A stretch of 64,000 nt of DNA from contig CBDDIP010000002.1 of NCBI GenBank assembly GCA_965229005.1, positions 558,001-622,000 on the forward strand, written 5' to 3'. Source of the stretch: CBDDIP01 sp965229005. GTDB taxonomy: Bacteria; Actinomycetota; Acidimicrobiia; Acidimicrobiales; Ilumatobacteraceae. The notes beneath the pieces are model-generated. The model did not search any database, was not told the origin of the DNA, and saw only the letters and a program-made list of their open reading frames with translations. Positions within the stretch are counted from its first letter, which is position 1; each line of letters opens with the position of its first letter. A program made the translations under genes and the position numbers. This document shows, in pieces, positions 1 to 8,438 of this stretch.

Positions 1-383
1 AGGTCGTCCACGTACCGGAGCACCAGTGCGATCCGCGCGCGCTCGGGAAGCCCGGACAGCTGCAACGGGGTGAGGGCTGGTTGCGCGTCGCTCGACGTGC
101 CACCGACGAGCTCCAATCGACGCTGCTCGCGCCCGCTCGCACGATGCCAGTCGATGAACCGATGGCGTGTCGCCGTGACGAACCACCCGACGTTCACCTC
201 GGTCAGCGTCCCTGCCCGCGCCGACGTCATCGCCGCCAGGTACACCTCCTGCACGAGATCCTCAGCTGCTGTGCGGTCGGCGCCGCACAGCAGCGCGGCG
301 TAGCGATAGACCTCGGCGACCGTGGCGTGGTAGCACGCGAGGAACCCGTCCTCGGACTGAACGTTCCACGTGCGCGCCGTCAT
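1..383 (-). CDS. ECF-type RNA polymerase sigma factor (C-terminal part outside window)
   Basis: Read leftwards from an ATG at 383 the frame stays open to the window edge and gives about 127 residues. Near residues 15-85 it has a sigma-70 region 2 pattern: YRYAALLCGADRTAAEDLVQ, then GWFVTATRHRFIDWHR. At the edge it reaches the start of region 4 (LPERARIALVLRYVDD). Sigma factors of this class direct RNA polymerase to a small regulon and are usually controlled by an anti-sigma factor; any partner would lie outside the window. The SIMPL-domain gene lies upstream on the same strand, separated by a strong hairpin, so co-transcription is doubtful. Target genes cannot be told from the sequence. Confidence 0.85.
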   Translation of the reverse strand, partial: MTARTWNVQSEDGFLACYHATVAEVYRYAALLCGADRTAAEDLVQEVYLAAMTSARAGTLTEVNVGWFVTATRHRFIDWHRASGREQRRLELVGGTSSDAQPALTPLQLSGLPERARIALVLRYVDD

Positions 384-397
384 CACCCCTCCAACGA

Positions 398-428
398 CAC
401 CGACGCGACGGAATCCGTCGCGTCGGTG
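398..428. terminator. Perfect inverted repeat between SIMPL gene and sigma gene
   Basis: Two 15-base arms (CACCGACGCGACGGA and its complement) surround a single A. The hairpin lies just after the stop of the SIMPL-domain gene and just before the sigma factor start. There is no clear T-run. It may act as a terminator for the upstream gene or as a structured leader of the sigma gene. Confidence 0.5.
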
Positions 429-459
429 CCAACTCGGTTGAGGAATCCTTGCTGGGAGG

Positions 460-1218
460 TCAGGCCAGTTCGTACACCACCGTCACCGAGACGGTGAGGT
501 CCTGGGTGCCGGTCTGGATCGGGGTGGCACCGCCTGCGCTGTCGGCCGCTTCCATCGTGCGGTAGATCGGCTGCGGGATGGACACGCCGACCTCGCTGAT
601 CTGCAGCACGCCGCCGACCTTCGCGCCTGCGGCGGCGGCGAACTCGCCGGCACGCTTCTTGGCGTTGGCGATCGCGTCGGCGCGCGCCGCGCCGATCAGC
701 TTCTCGGTGTCGTCGACGTAGAAGCTGATGCCTCCGATGGTGACGTTGTCGCCGGCTGCGGCTGCGGCTGCGTCGATGACCGGCCCGGCCTTGGCGATGT
801 TGCGCACCGTGACGGTGACGTTGTTGGAGGCCGTGTACCCAGACACCTTGTTGTTGCCGTTGTCGTAGCGCGGGTAGACGCTCAGGCCGCTGGTGACGAT
901 GTCGTCATCGGCCACGCCGGCGGCCTTGATCGCCTTGATCAGCGCGTCGGCCTTGTCGTTGGCCTGCTTCAGCGCGGCAGCGGCGCTGTCGGCATCCACC
1001 GACACGCCGAGGCTCACCGACGCGGTGTCGGGCTTGACGACGATCTTGCCCTCGCCGCTGACGGTGATGGTCTTGTTGATGGCGACGCCGGTCGGCTGCG
1101 GGTTCGGCGCGGCCGACGTGGTCGACGTGCCGTCCTTGCCGAGGATGGCGACGGCGCCGATGGCCAGTGCGCCGGCCAGCACGCCGCCGGCGATGGCTGC
1201 GGTCAATCGAGTCTTCAT
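460..1218 (-). CDS. SIMPL domain (DUF541) exported protein
   Basis: 252 residues. The ATG at 1218 is preceded by GGAGAA at a good distance; a longer open frame upstream has no support. Residues 1-26 form a signal peptide or anchor (MKTRLTAAIAGGVLAGALAI). The rest matches the SIMPL/DUF541 family: ITVSGEGKIVVKPDTASVSL near residue 50, a lysine/alanine-rich helical middle and TQDLTVSVTVVYEL at the end. Family members are periplasmic or extracytoplasmic proteins of unclear biochemical role, sometimes linked to oxidative stress. The gene stands between the divergent ligase gene and the sigma factor, apparently as a single unit. Confidence 0.85.
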   Translation of the reverse strand: MKTRLTAAIAGGVLAGALAIGAVAILGKDGTSTTSAAPNPQPTGVAINKTITVSGEGKIVVKPDTASVSLGVSVDADSAAAALKQANDKADALIKAIKAAGVADDDIVTSGLSVYPRYDNGNNKVSGYTASNNVTVTVRNIAKAGPVIDAAAAAAGDNVTIGGISFYVDDTEKLIGAARADAIANAKKRAGEFAAAAGAKVGGVLQISEVGVSIPQPIYRTMEAADSAGGATPIQTGTQDLTVSVTVVYELA

Positions 1219-1377
1219 CGGTCTGTTCTCCGTTCTGATCGCCGCCTGGGGTGGGCCGCGTGTTCGTTCGACGGTCGCTCGCCCCCGTTCGGTTCCGCAT
1301 CGCGCCGGTGGAGGGTCTGGCGCGCGCCCGGGTGGGCGCGGAACCCTCCGCGCGGCAGCGCATGGCAGGCTGGCGCG

Positions 1378-2451
1378 ATGGTGTTGCCGATCCAGCCGCC
1401 CTTCGCTCCGATGCTGGCCAAGTTGGCCACCGAGATCCCGGCCGGCGACGGCTGGCTCTACGAACCGAAGTGGGACGGCTTCCGCTGCATCGTCTTCCGC
1501 GACGGCGACGAGATCGAACTGGCCAGCCGCAACGAGCGTCCGTTCACCCGCTACTTCCCCGAGCTGCTCGATCCGTTGCGCGCGTCGCTGCCCGAGCGGT
1601 GCGTCGTCGACGGCGAGATCGTCGTGCCGGCCACCGACGATCGCGGGCTCGACTTCGACGCGCTGCTGCAACGCATCCACCCCGCGGTGTCACGTGTGAA
1701 CCGGTTGGCGGCCGAGACGCCCGCGTCGTTCGTCGCCTTCGACCTCCTCGCCCTCGACGACGAGTCGTTCCTCGACGTGCCGCTCGTCGATCGCCACCGC
1801 CGGTTGCACGAGGCGCTCGCGGATGCAACGGCGCCCGTCTACCGCTGCCCGAGCACCACCGATCACGCGACCGCGGCGCGCTGGTTCGTCGAGTTCGAGG
1901 GCGCAGGGCTCGACGGCGTGATCGCCAAGCGGCTGGCCGATCCGTACACGCCGGACAAGCGCACGCTGATCAAGGTCAAGCACCAACGCACCGCCGACTG
2001 CGCGATCGCCGGGTACCGCATCCACAAGGACGGCAACGGCATCGGGTCGTTGCTGCTCGGCCTGTTCGACGACGACGGTCGACTGCACCACGTCGGTGTG
2101 GTCGCCTCGTTCTCCGTGAAGCGTCGCGCCGAGCTGCTGGCGGAGATGCAGCCGTACACGGTCGACGCCCTCGAAGGTCACCCCTGGCGCGACTGGGCGG
2201 AGATGATGCAGTCCTCGGAGACGCGCATGCCCGGCGGTGGCAGCCGGTGGAACGCCGGCAAGGACCTGTCGTGGGTGCCCGTGCGCGTCGAGCGCGTCGC
2301 CGAGGTCACCTTCGGCCAGCTGCAGGAGGGCCGCTTCCGCCACGGCTCGCAGTTCCTCCGCTGGCGCCCCGACCGCGACCCGCGCACCTGCACCTACGCC
2401 CAGCTCGAAGTCGCTTCCGCCGTCCCCTTCCGCGACGTCGTCGGCCGCTGA
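1378..2451 (+). CDS. ligC: ATP-dependent DNA ligase, LigC type
   Basis: 357 residues with the nucleotidyltransferase ligase motifs: the adenylated lysine in EPKWDGFR (Lys31), DGEIV near residue 80, FVAFDLLAL near 120, DGVIAKRL near 180 and the motif V lysines in LIKVKHQRTAD. A C-terminal OB-fold follows (SLLLGLFDDDGRLHHVGVVA). The length fits stand-alone mycobacterial LigC proteins, which seal nicks in repair; the polymerase and nuclease domains of LigD are absent. No Ku gene is in the window, so a role in end joining cannot be claimed. It converges with the copper-family gene, stops four bases apart. Confidence 0.9.
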   Translation: MVLPIQPPFAPMLAKLATEIPAGDGWLYEPKWDGFRCIVFRDGDEIELASRNERPFTRYFPELLDPLRASLPERCVVDGEIVVPATDDRGLDFDALLQRIHPAVSRVNRLAAETPASFVAFDLLALDDESFLDVPLVDRHRRLHEALADATAPVYRCPSTTDHATAARWFVEFEGAGLDGVIAKRLADPYTPDKRTLIKVKHQRTADCAIAGYRIHKDGNGIGSLLLGLFDDDGRLHHVGVVASFSVKRRAELLAEMQPYTVDALEGHPWRDWAEMMQSSETRMPGGGSRWNAGKDLSWVPVRVERVAEVTFGQLQEGRFRHGSQFLRWRPDRDPRTCTYAQLEVASAVPFRDVVGR

Positions 2452-2455
2452 CCGC

Positions 2456-4159
2456 CTACGCCGAGATCTGGACGTTGCGGGTGCCGAAGTCCTGACCGCT
2501 GACCTCGACGCCGATCGTCCACGTGCCGGGTGCGTTGAGCGGCACACCCGTCTCGATCGGCAGCTCGGCGGCACCGCGACCGTGGAGCGGGATCGACAGG
2601 CGCACGGAGGCGACGTTGCTGCCCTCGGGTGCCGTGAACACGATGACCAGATCGCCGAGGCCGGTGATCGGCTTCTTGACCTCCACCCGCACGGCGTTCG
2701 GCCCGACGCGTTGGCTGAACGAGACCACGACCTCGAGGTCGTCCTTGGCGACGGTGACCTTGGCAGGGAGTGCGGGGCCCGCGCTGCCCGCGTCGACCAG
2801 CCGCGCCGGCGCCAGCGACACGAGCCAGGACGTCAGCAGCAGCACGACCAGGCCGACGACGGCCTCGATGGTGACGGCGCGGCGGAGGCGGTTGGCCAGC
2901 GGCGCGCTCATCGAGTCGGCGCGACGCATGCGTTGGCGCACGAACTGGCGCAGGTGCAAGCCCACGTAGACCATCGCCGCGGCAGCGAGGGCCTTCAGCA
3001 GCAGCACCCGCCCGTGGCCGGTGTCGAAGATGGCACCCCAGTCAAGGCGATACATCTGGATGATCCCGGTGAACAGCGTCAACGCCAGCGCCGGGATGGA
3101 GATGCGGGCGAAGCCGCGGACGGCATGCACGAGGTCCTCGTCGCCGGAGCCGGCCAGCACCACCTTGGCCAGCAGCACGAGGCCGCCGAACCAGATGGCC
3201 ATCGCCAGCGCGTGGACGACGCCGGCGCCGTAGCCGACGATCTCGAGGCGACCGGCTCGGCTGAACCCGAGGGTGGCGACGGCGATCCCGGGGATGGCCA
3301 GCGCCACCAGTTGGGTGGCAGGGTCGATGACCCGTTCCGGTCGGACGACCACCCATGCGATGGCGATGGTGAACCCGAACCGGGCAATTGCGGCGACGCC
3401 GGCGGTGGTGTCGGTGAGGTGCGCCCAGTCGGTGGGCAGCAGCCGTGAACCGAAGCTGACGCCGTCGATCTCCGCGGCGATCCCGGCGGTGCTCAGGTAC
3501 ACGCCGGCGATGGCGGCGATGCATGCCCAACGAAGGAAGCGGACGGTGAGGATGTACTCGACGCCCTCGGGCCAGGCCACGGCGATGAGGACCAGCGAGC
3601 CGAAGAGGATGGCGAGAGCGGTGGTGCCGACGAAGCGGGCCAGCCCGAGTGGCGCGCCCGACGGCGCATCGCCGGATGCGACGACGTCGCCGCCAGCGGG
3701 CGCGACGGTGGTCGCCGAGGGCGTGGTGGCCGGCGTGGAGGTGGGCACGGCGTCGTTGACCACCGTGAACGAGAAGCTGCCGCTGCCGTTCGTCGTTCCG
3801 TCGGGCGCGGTGACCGACCAGGCGACCGCGCAGGTTCCCTTCGGCAACGCGGTGGGCACGGCAACGGTGAGGGTCAGTGCGTCTGCGGATGCCGACGGTT
3901 CGCCGACGCCGGTGGTGGCTCCGTTGCACACCACCTCGACGATGTTCTTGCCACCAACGGGTGATTGGAACGTGAGCGAGATGGACGACGGCGAGACGTC
4001 GACCTCCGCGCCGTCGGCCGGAGCGCTGTTGGCGAGGACGTTGTCGGCGTGGGCGACGCGGCCTGGCGCGGCGAGCAACGCGCCGACCCCAACGGTGATG
4101 CCGAACGCCAGCACGAGCCAGCGCAGTGCGCGACGGAGTGGTGACGTGGAGGCGATCAT
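2456..4159 (-). CDS. CopC-CopD fusion, copper-binding/transport membrane protein (YcnJ-like)
   Basis: 567 residues. Start taken at ATG 4159, directly before a signal peptide (LRRALRWLVLAFGITVGVGA ending near HADN). A CopC-like beta domain follows (ANSAPADGAEVDVSPSSISL), then a proline/threonine linker, about eight membrane segments of CopD type between residues 170 and 460, and a C-terminal extracytoplasmic domain with sequences such as PLNAPGTWTIGVEV. The family binds or moves copper across the cytoplasmic membrane. The mature N-terminus is DNVL, without the usual His first residue of copper-binding CopC, so copper affinity is uncertain. No other copper genes are adjacent. Confidence 0.82.
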   Translation of the reverse strand: MIASTSPLRRALRWLVLAFGITVGVGALLAAPGRVAHADNVLANSAPADGAEVDVSPSSISLTFQSPVGGKNIVEVVCNGATTGVGEPSASADALTLTVAVPTALPKGTCAVAWSVTAPDGTTNGSGSFSFTVVNDAVPTSTPATTPSATTVAPAGGDVVASGDAPSGAPLGLARFVGTTALAILFGSLVLIAVAWPEGVEYILTVRFLRWACIAAIAGVYLSTAGIAAEIDGVSFGSRLLPTDWAHLTDTTAGVAAIARFGFTIAIAWVVVRPERVIDPATQLVALAIPGIAVATLGFSRAGRLEIVGYGAGVVHALAMAIWFGGLVLLAKVVLAGSGDEDLVHAVRGFARISIPALALTLFTGIIQMYRLDWGAIFDTGHGRVLLLKALAAAAMVYVGLHLRQFVRQRMRRADSMSAPLANRLRRAVTIEAVVGLVVLLLTSWLVSLAPARLVDAGSAGPALPAKVTVAKDDLEVVVSFSQRVGPNAVRVEVKKPITGLGDLVIVFTAPEGSNVASVRLSIPLHGRGAAELPIETGVPLNAPGTWTIGVEVSGQDFGTRNVQISA

Positions 4160-4324
4160 GGGGACACTGGGCGAACGCAGTGGCCCAACGCTAGCTGGAC
4201 GGGCTGGCGGGCCGGATGACGCCCCGTGTCGGTCCGGCGTCGCCGCGTGGGCGAACACCTGGGCTGCGACCTGCTGTGCGACCTCGGGCCCCGGTCGCGC
4301 ACCCCCTGAGTAGGCTCGGCGTCG

Positions 4325-6130
4325 ATGGCCACCCAAGCGCTCTACCGTCGCTACCGACCTCGCCGATTCAGCGAGGTGAAGGGGCAGGAGCACGTCGTGC
4401 GCGCCTTGCGCAACGCCGTGGAGCACGGCCGCGAGGGCCAGGCCTACCTGTTCTCCGGCCCGCGCGGCACGGGCAAGACCACCTCGGCGCGCATCCTCGC
4501 CAAGGTGCTCAACTGCGAGCGTCCCTTGGAGGGCGAGCCCTGCTGCGAGTGCGACTCGTGCGTCGCCGTGGAGCGTGGCACCAGCTACGACGTCCACGAG
4601 CTCGATGCGGCCAGCAACAACGGCGTCGACGCGATGCGCGACCTCATCGAGAAGGCGTCACTGGGCACGCCCGGCCGACACAAGGTGTACATCCTCGACG
4701 AGGTGCACATGCTCTCGAAGGCAGCCGAGGCCGCACTCCTGAAGACGCTGGAGGAGCCGCCGCCGCACGTCGTGTTCGTGCTCGCCACCACGGATCCGCA
4801 GAAGGTCAGCGACACCATCCGCAGTCGCACCCAGCACCTGCAGTTCCACCTCTTGCCTGCCGACGTGCTCGAGGAGCACGTGCGCTGGCTGGCGTCCGAT
4901 GCCGGCATCGAGGTCGACGACGATGCGCTGCAGTCGGTGCTGCGCTCCGGCGGTGGGTCGGCTCGCGACACGATCTCGGCGCTGGAGCTGGTTGCCGCCA
5001 GCGGTGGCATCGCCCCGGATTCGGTCCCGCTCGACGAGTTCATCGAAGCCTTCATCGAGCACGATCCCGGCCGGGCGCTCACGGTCGTCGCCCACGCCAC
5101 CCAGCTCGGGCGCGATCCGCGCATCCTCACCGAGGACATCATCCGCCACCTGCGCGACTGCTTCCTGTCGCTGATGGCTCCGGAGCTCGTGCAGCTGCCG
5201 GCCGCTCGCGCCGAGGAGGTCTCCGGCCAGGCCACTCGCCTCGGCGCCGCCGCGTTGGTGCGGGCCATGGAGCGCCTGGGCGAGATGCTCGTCGAGATGC
5301 GCCACGCCCCCGACCCGCGCCTGCTGCTGGAGGTGGCGCTGGTGCAGCTCACCCACGCCGCCGCCGGCTCCGACGCCGGTGCCCTCGCGGCACGAATCGA
5401 GCGCCTGGAGCAGACGGTGGCAGCCGGCGTTGCCGCGGCACCTGCCGCGCCGCCCCGTCCAGCGCCGATCGATCCCAACACCGGTCGTGCTGCTCTCGGT
5501 GGTCGTGCCCGTCGCGACGGTCCGGTCGCCGTGCCGTCGTCCGCTGCCCCGCCCCCTCCCGCTCCCGCTCCGGTCGTCGCCGAGGCACCGTCGGCGCCGG
5601 CAACGCTCGTCGCGGTGCCGTCTCCGGCGGAGGATCCCGCGCCGCCGGCACCGGCCGCTCCAGCTCCGGCACCGGCCGCGGTGGTCACTCCGGCCGCCAC
5701 GGTCACGCCGACGCCGGCTGCGGCTCCCTCCAGCGCCTCACCGACGGAGCTGTGGGCATCGCAGGTGGTGCCGTCGTTGAAAGGGTTTGCGAAGGCCGTC
5801 TACTCGGCCACGAAGGTGGCCGGCGAAGCGCCAGGCGAGCTGCGCATCGCCGTGCCCAGCGACGTCCACCGTGGCAAGTGCGAACCGCACCGGGCCGACG
5901 TGGAAGCCGCGCTGTCGAAGGCCGTCGGCTCGCCGATGCGGGTGGCGCTCGTGGTCGACGGGACCGCACATGACGACAACGTCGTGCCGCTGAAGCGTCC
6001 GGTGATGCAGCCCGACGAGGAGATCGATCTCAACGAGCTCGTCGACGCGCCCGCAGAAGCCGTGGTCACCCCGCTCGACCGGTTGCACCAGGCCTTCCCC
6101 GGCTCGCACGAAGTGGACGAGCGCACCTGA
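4325..6130 (+). CDS. dnaX: DNA polymerase III subunit gamma/tau
   Basis: 601 residues. This is the clamp-loader ATPase. N-terminus ALYRRYRPRRFSEVKGQEHV, Walker A GPRGTGKTTSA near 48, zinc cysteines around 68-83 (CERPLEGEPCCECDSC), Walker B with DEVHMLSKAAEAALLKTLEE, and an arginine finger SRTQ. An alanine/proline-rich linker spans about 370-475 and a tau-like C-terminal domain follows. A TAGGCT -10 lies eight bases before the ATG with no ribosome binding site, suggesting a leaderless message. The stop overlaps the recR start (TGATG), the classic dnaX-recR pair. Confidence 0.97.
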   Translation: MATQALYRRYRPRRFSEVKGQEHVVRALRNAVEHGREGQAYLFSGPRGTGKTTSARILAKVLNCERPLEGEPCCECDSCVAVERGTSYDVHELDAASNNGVDAMRDLIEKASLGTPGRHKVYILDEVHMLSKAAEAALLKTLEEPPPHVVFVLATTDPQKVSDTIRSRTQHLQFHLLPADVLEEHVRWLASDAGIEVDDDALQSVLRSGGGSARDTISALELVAASGGIAPDSVPLDEFIEAFIEHDPGRALTVVAHATQLGRDPRILTEDIIRHLRDCFLSLMAPELVQLPAARAEEVSGQATRLGAAALVRAMERLGEMLVEMRHAPDPRLLLEVALVQLTHAAAGSDAGALAARIERLEQTVAAGVAAAPAAPPRPAPIDPNTGRAALGGRARRDGPVAVPSSAAPPPPAPAPVVAEAPSAPATLVAVPSPAEDPAPPAPAAPAPAPAAVVTPAATVTPTPAAAPSSASPTELWASQVVPSLKGFAKAVYSATKVAGEAPGELRIAVPSDVHRGKCEPHRADVEAALSKAVGSPMRVALVVDGTAHDDNVVPLKRPVMQPDEEIDLNELVDAPAEAVVTPLDRLHQAFPGSHEVDERT

Positions 6131-6738
6131 TGGCCGGGGTCTACACACCGCCGGTGCAGACGCTCATCGACGAGCTGGGTCGCTTGCCCGGCATCGGCCC
6201 GAAGTCGGCGCAGCGCATCGCCTTCCACCTGTTGAAGCTGCCGGCCGAGGACGTCAACCGTCTGGCCTTCTCGATCTCCGACGCCAAGGCGCGGGTGCGC
6301 TTCTGCGCGCGCTGCTGGAACGTGGCCGAGGGCGAGCTGTGCCCGATCTGCTCCGATGATCGGCGCGACACGACGCTGTTGTGCGTGGTCGAGGAGTCGC
6401 GCGACATCGTCGCCATCGAGAAGACCGGCGAGTTCCGCGGGCGCTACCACGTGCTGCTCGGGGCGATGAGCCCGCTCGAAGGCATCGGGCCCGAGCAGCT
6501 GAAGATGAAGGAGCTGTTCGCCCGCCTCGAGCCGGAAGGCATCGAGGAGGTCATCGTCTGCACCAACCCGAACACCGAGGGCGAGGTGACGGCGATGTAC
6601 ATCGCCCGGATGATGAAGCCGCTCGGCCTGAAGGTCACCCGCATCGCCAGCGGTCTGCCCGTGGGCGGCGACCTGGAGTACGCCGATGAGCTGACCCTCG
6701 GCCGGGCCATCGAAGGCCGCCGCGAGCTCACCGGCTGA
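6130..6738 (+). CDS. recR: Recombination mediator protein RecR
   Basis: 202 residues, standard length. Helix-hairpin-helix near the start (LGRLPGIGPKSAQRIAFHLL), zinc finger CARCWNVAEGELCPIC near 58-73, Toprim domain from CVVEESRDIVAIEKTGEFRG, and the C-terminal ASGLPVGGDLEYADELTLGR. RecR works with RecO and RecF to load RecA at gaps. The start codon overlaps the dnaX stop by one base, so translation is probably coupled. A palindromic element of a recurring family lies about 20 bases after the stop and may end the transcript. Confidence 0.97.
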   Translation: MAGVYTPPVQTLIDELGRLPGIGPKSAQRIAFHLLKLPAEDVNRLAFSISDAKARVRFCARCWNVAEGELCPICSDDRRDTTLLCVVEESRDIVAIEKTGEFRGRYHVLLGAMSPLEGIGPEQLKMKELFARLEPEGIEEVIVCTNPNTEGEVTAMYIARMMKPLGLKVTRIASGLPVGGDLEYADELTLGRAIEGRRELTG

Positions 6739-6759
6739 ACGGCTGACGGCACGGCACCG

Positions 6760-6807
6760 GCGTTTGATCGCAGATCCACCGCCACGGTGGCCGAGCGAAC
6801 AAACGTT
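6760..6807. repeat. Palindromic repeat, GCGTTTG/CAAACGC family, copy A
   Basis: Arms GCGTTTGATCG and GAGCGAACAAACGTT surround an inner CCACCG/CGGTGG pair. Two related copies occur at 47123 and 49950. All three lie between the 3' ends of converging genes, which suits a bidirectional terminator family. Confidence 0.6.
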
Positions 6808-6832
6808 CAGGGACCCGACCGGGAAAAGCAGG

Positions 6833-6895
6833 CTGGGGTACCACTCCTGGACCTGGTAGCGGGCGGACGGGCCAGCTCCAGAGGTGGTACCCCAG
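6833..6895. repeat. Inverted repeat CTGGGGTACCAC ... GTGGTACCCCAG
   Basis: Perfect 12-base arms separated by 39 bases containing a further CTGG/CCAG pair. No protein is encoded here. A similar GGTACCCCAG string appears near 22250 upstream of the first pilin. Function unknown; a folded RNA or regulator site is possible. Confidence 0.5.
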
Positions 6896-7113
6896 ATCTT
6901 GTGACGCTGTTGCTTCGGTGCGGCCGGATCTCGCTCGGCGCTTCCGAATCACCAACGTGTATGTTGCGGTCACGTTACAACGGTGACGGTGAGATGTCAA
7001 CCTGTTTGACGAAGAACCTGCCCGGCGTTTCGTCGTTCTGGTGATGACACGACGCGTCCAGCCTGCGGGTTTGGCGCGCGGGCCTACTCTTGCAGGTTTC
7101 GGACCACCGCTGA

Positions 7114-7134
7114 AACATGACGAATCGTCATGTT
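7114..7134. promoter_or_regulatory. Perfect 21-base palindrome AACATGACGA-A-TCGTCATGTT
   Basis: Ten-base arms around one A, typical of a dimeric regulator site, but located 53 bases beyond the 3' end of the thiolase gene with no start codon nearby. It could be an operator for an unrecognised transcript or part of a termination structure. Confidence 0.4.
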
Positions 7135-7186
7135 CGGCGACGAATTGTGGTCGCCTGCGCGCAGAGCGCGAGGCCCAGACCAGGGT

Positions 7187-8368
7187 TCAGACGCTGCGCA
7201 CGACGAGGGCGTCGCCCTGGCCGCCGCCGCCGCAGAGCGCGACCGCAGCGAGGCCGCCGCCGCGGCGGCGAAGTTCGTGGAGCACGGTCAGCGCCAGGCG
7301 GTTGCCGCTCATGCCGATCGGGTGGCCGAGGGCGATGGCCCCGCCGTTGACGTTGACGATCTCGTCGCTGATGCCGAGCTCGGCCATCGAGGCGATGCCG
7401 ACAGCGGCGAAGGCCTCGTTGATCTCGAAGAGGTCGACGTCGCCGATCGTCTTGCCGGCCTTGCTCAGCGCCAGCTGGATCGCCCGGCTCGGCTGGTGCA
7501 GCAGCGAGGCGTTGTCCGGTCCGGCGACCATGCCGTAGCTGACGACCTGGCCGAGCGGCGTGACGCCACGAGCCTCGACCGCACGCTCGCTCATCACCAC
7601 GACCGCCGAACCGCCGTCGCTGATCTGCGAGGCGTTGGCCGCGGTGATCGTGCCCTCCTTGTCGAAGGCCGGCTTCAGCGCGCCGAGCGACTCCATCGTC
7701 GTGCCGGGGCGCACGCCCTCGTCGGTCTCGACCAGGATCGGCTCGCCCTTGCGCTGCGGGATGCTGACCGGGATGATCTCGTCGGCGAGGCGGCCTTCCT
7801 TGATGGCATTGGCGGCGCGCTCGTTGCTCTTCACCGCGAGGTCGTCCTGCTGCTCGCGAGTGATGCCGCCGCCGGCGTAGCGCTCGGTGCCGAGGCCCAT
7901 CAGGCAGGCGTCGAACGCACAGAACAGACCGTCCTTGATGATCGCGTCGGCGAGCTCGGTGTTGCCGTAGCGGAAGCCGCCACGTGCGCCGGCGGCGAGG
8001 TACGGCGCGTTGGTCATGCTCTCCATGCCGCCGGCGATGACGATGTCGGCCTCACCGGCAGCGATCATCTGGTCGGCGAGGTAGATCGTGTTGAGGCCGG
8101 AGAGGCAGACCTTGTTGATGTTGACGCTGGGGACGCTCATCGGGATGCCGGCCTTGAACGCGGCCTGGCGCGACGGCACCTGGCCCTGCCCGGCCATCAG
8201 CACCTGACCCATGAGGACGTGCTCGACCTCCTCGGGCGCCACACCGGCGCGCTCGAGCGCAGCCGCGATGGCGAAGGCGCCGAGCTCGGCGGCACTGAAC
8301 GACGCGAGTGCGCCGCTCATCTTGCCGATCGGCGTGCGGGCTCCGGCAACGATGTACGACCCAGCCAT
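7187..8368 (-). CDS. Acetyl-CoA C-acetyltransferase (thiolase)
   Basis: 393 residues, the usual biosynthetic thiolase length. It condenses two acetyl-CoA to acetoacetyl-CoA or runs in reverse. The nucleophilic Cys is in NINKVCLSGLNT (near 88); the second active-site region is NGGAIALGHPIGMSGNRL and the final Cys is in ALCGGGGQGDA. GGAGAA stands four to nine bases before the ATG. It is a single unit with a divergent histidine kinase operon end upstream. With 3-hydroxybutyryl-CoA dehydrogenase, Ccr, epimerase and Ecm elsewhere in the window it can supply the first step of the ethylmalonyl-CoA route. Confidence 0.92.
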   Translation of the reverse strand: MAGSYIVAGARTPIGKMSGALASFSAAELGAFAIAAALERAGVAPEEVEHVLMGQVLMAGQGQVPSRQAAFKAGIPMSVPSVNINKVCLSGLNTIYLADQMIAAGEADIVIAGGMESMTNAPYLAAGARGGFRYGNTELADAIIKDGLFCAFDACLMGLGTERYAGGGITREQQDDLAVKSNERAANAIKEGRLADEIIPVSIPQRKGEPILVETDEGVRPGTTMESLGALKPAFDKEGTITAANASQISDGGSAVVVMSERAVEARGVTPLGQVVSYGMVAGPDNASLLHQPSRAIQLALSKAGKTIGDVDLFEINEAFAAVGIASMAELGISDEIVNVNGGAIALGHPIGMSGNRLALTVLHELRRRGGGLAAVALCGGGGQGDALVVRSV

Positions 8369-8438
8369 GGTGTTCTCCTCGAGTGACGCTGATGGCGAGG
8401 CACCGCTCGCCCGTGGTCACGAGCGTAGGCGCGGTTCC

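Larger units (their letters stand above)
6739..7186. other. 448-base structured intergenic region between convergent recR and thiolase
   Basis: No convincing coding frame. It holds three separate inverted repeats listed below (6760-6807, 6833-6895, 7114-7134) and a GTCAC/GTGAC pair around 6970-6985. A possible -10 TACTCT lies near 7085. The density of dyads is higher than in other gaps of the window. It could hold terminators for both genes or an unannotated small RNA. Confidence 0.4.

Noticed and set aside
1378..2451. NHEJ polymerase-ligase LigD.
   Set aside because: Only the ligase and OB domains are present; no primase-polymerase or phosphoesterase domain and no Ku gene in the window.
4160..4324. 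Possible SRP RNA upstream of dnaX, a common place for it.
   Set aside because: No apical GGAAGGAAGC signature here; the signature is found at 33691-33714 instead.
7114..7134. TetR-type operator controlling the thiolase.
   Set aside because: The palindrome is beyond the 3' end of the gene, not in its promoter; kept only as an unexplained dyad.
7044..7540. Plus-strand frames opposite and beyond the thiolase 3' end.
   Set aside because: Arg/Pro/Ala-rich products typical of shadow frames; no motif.
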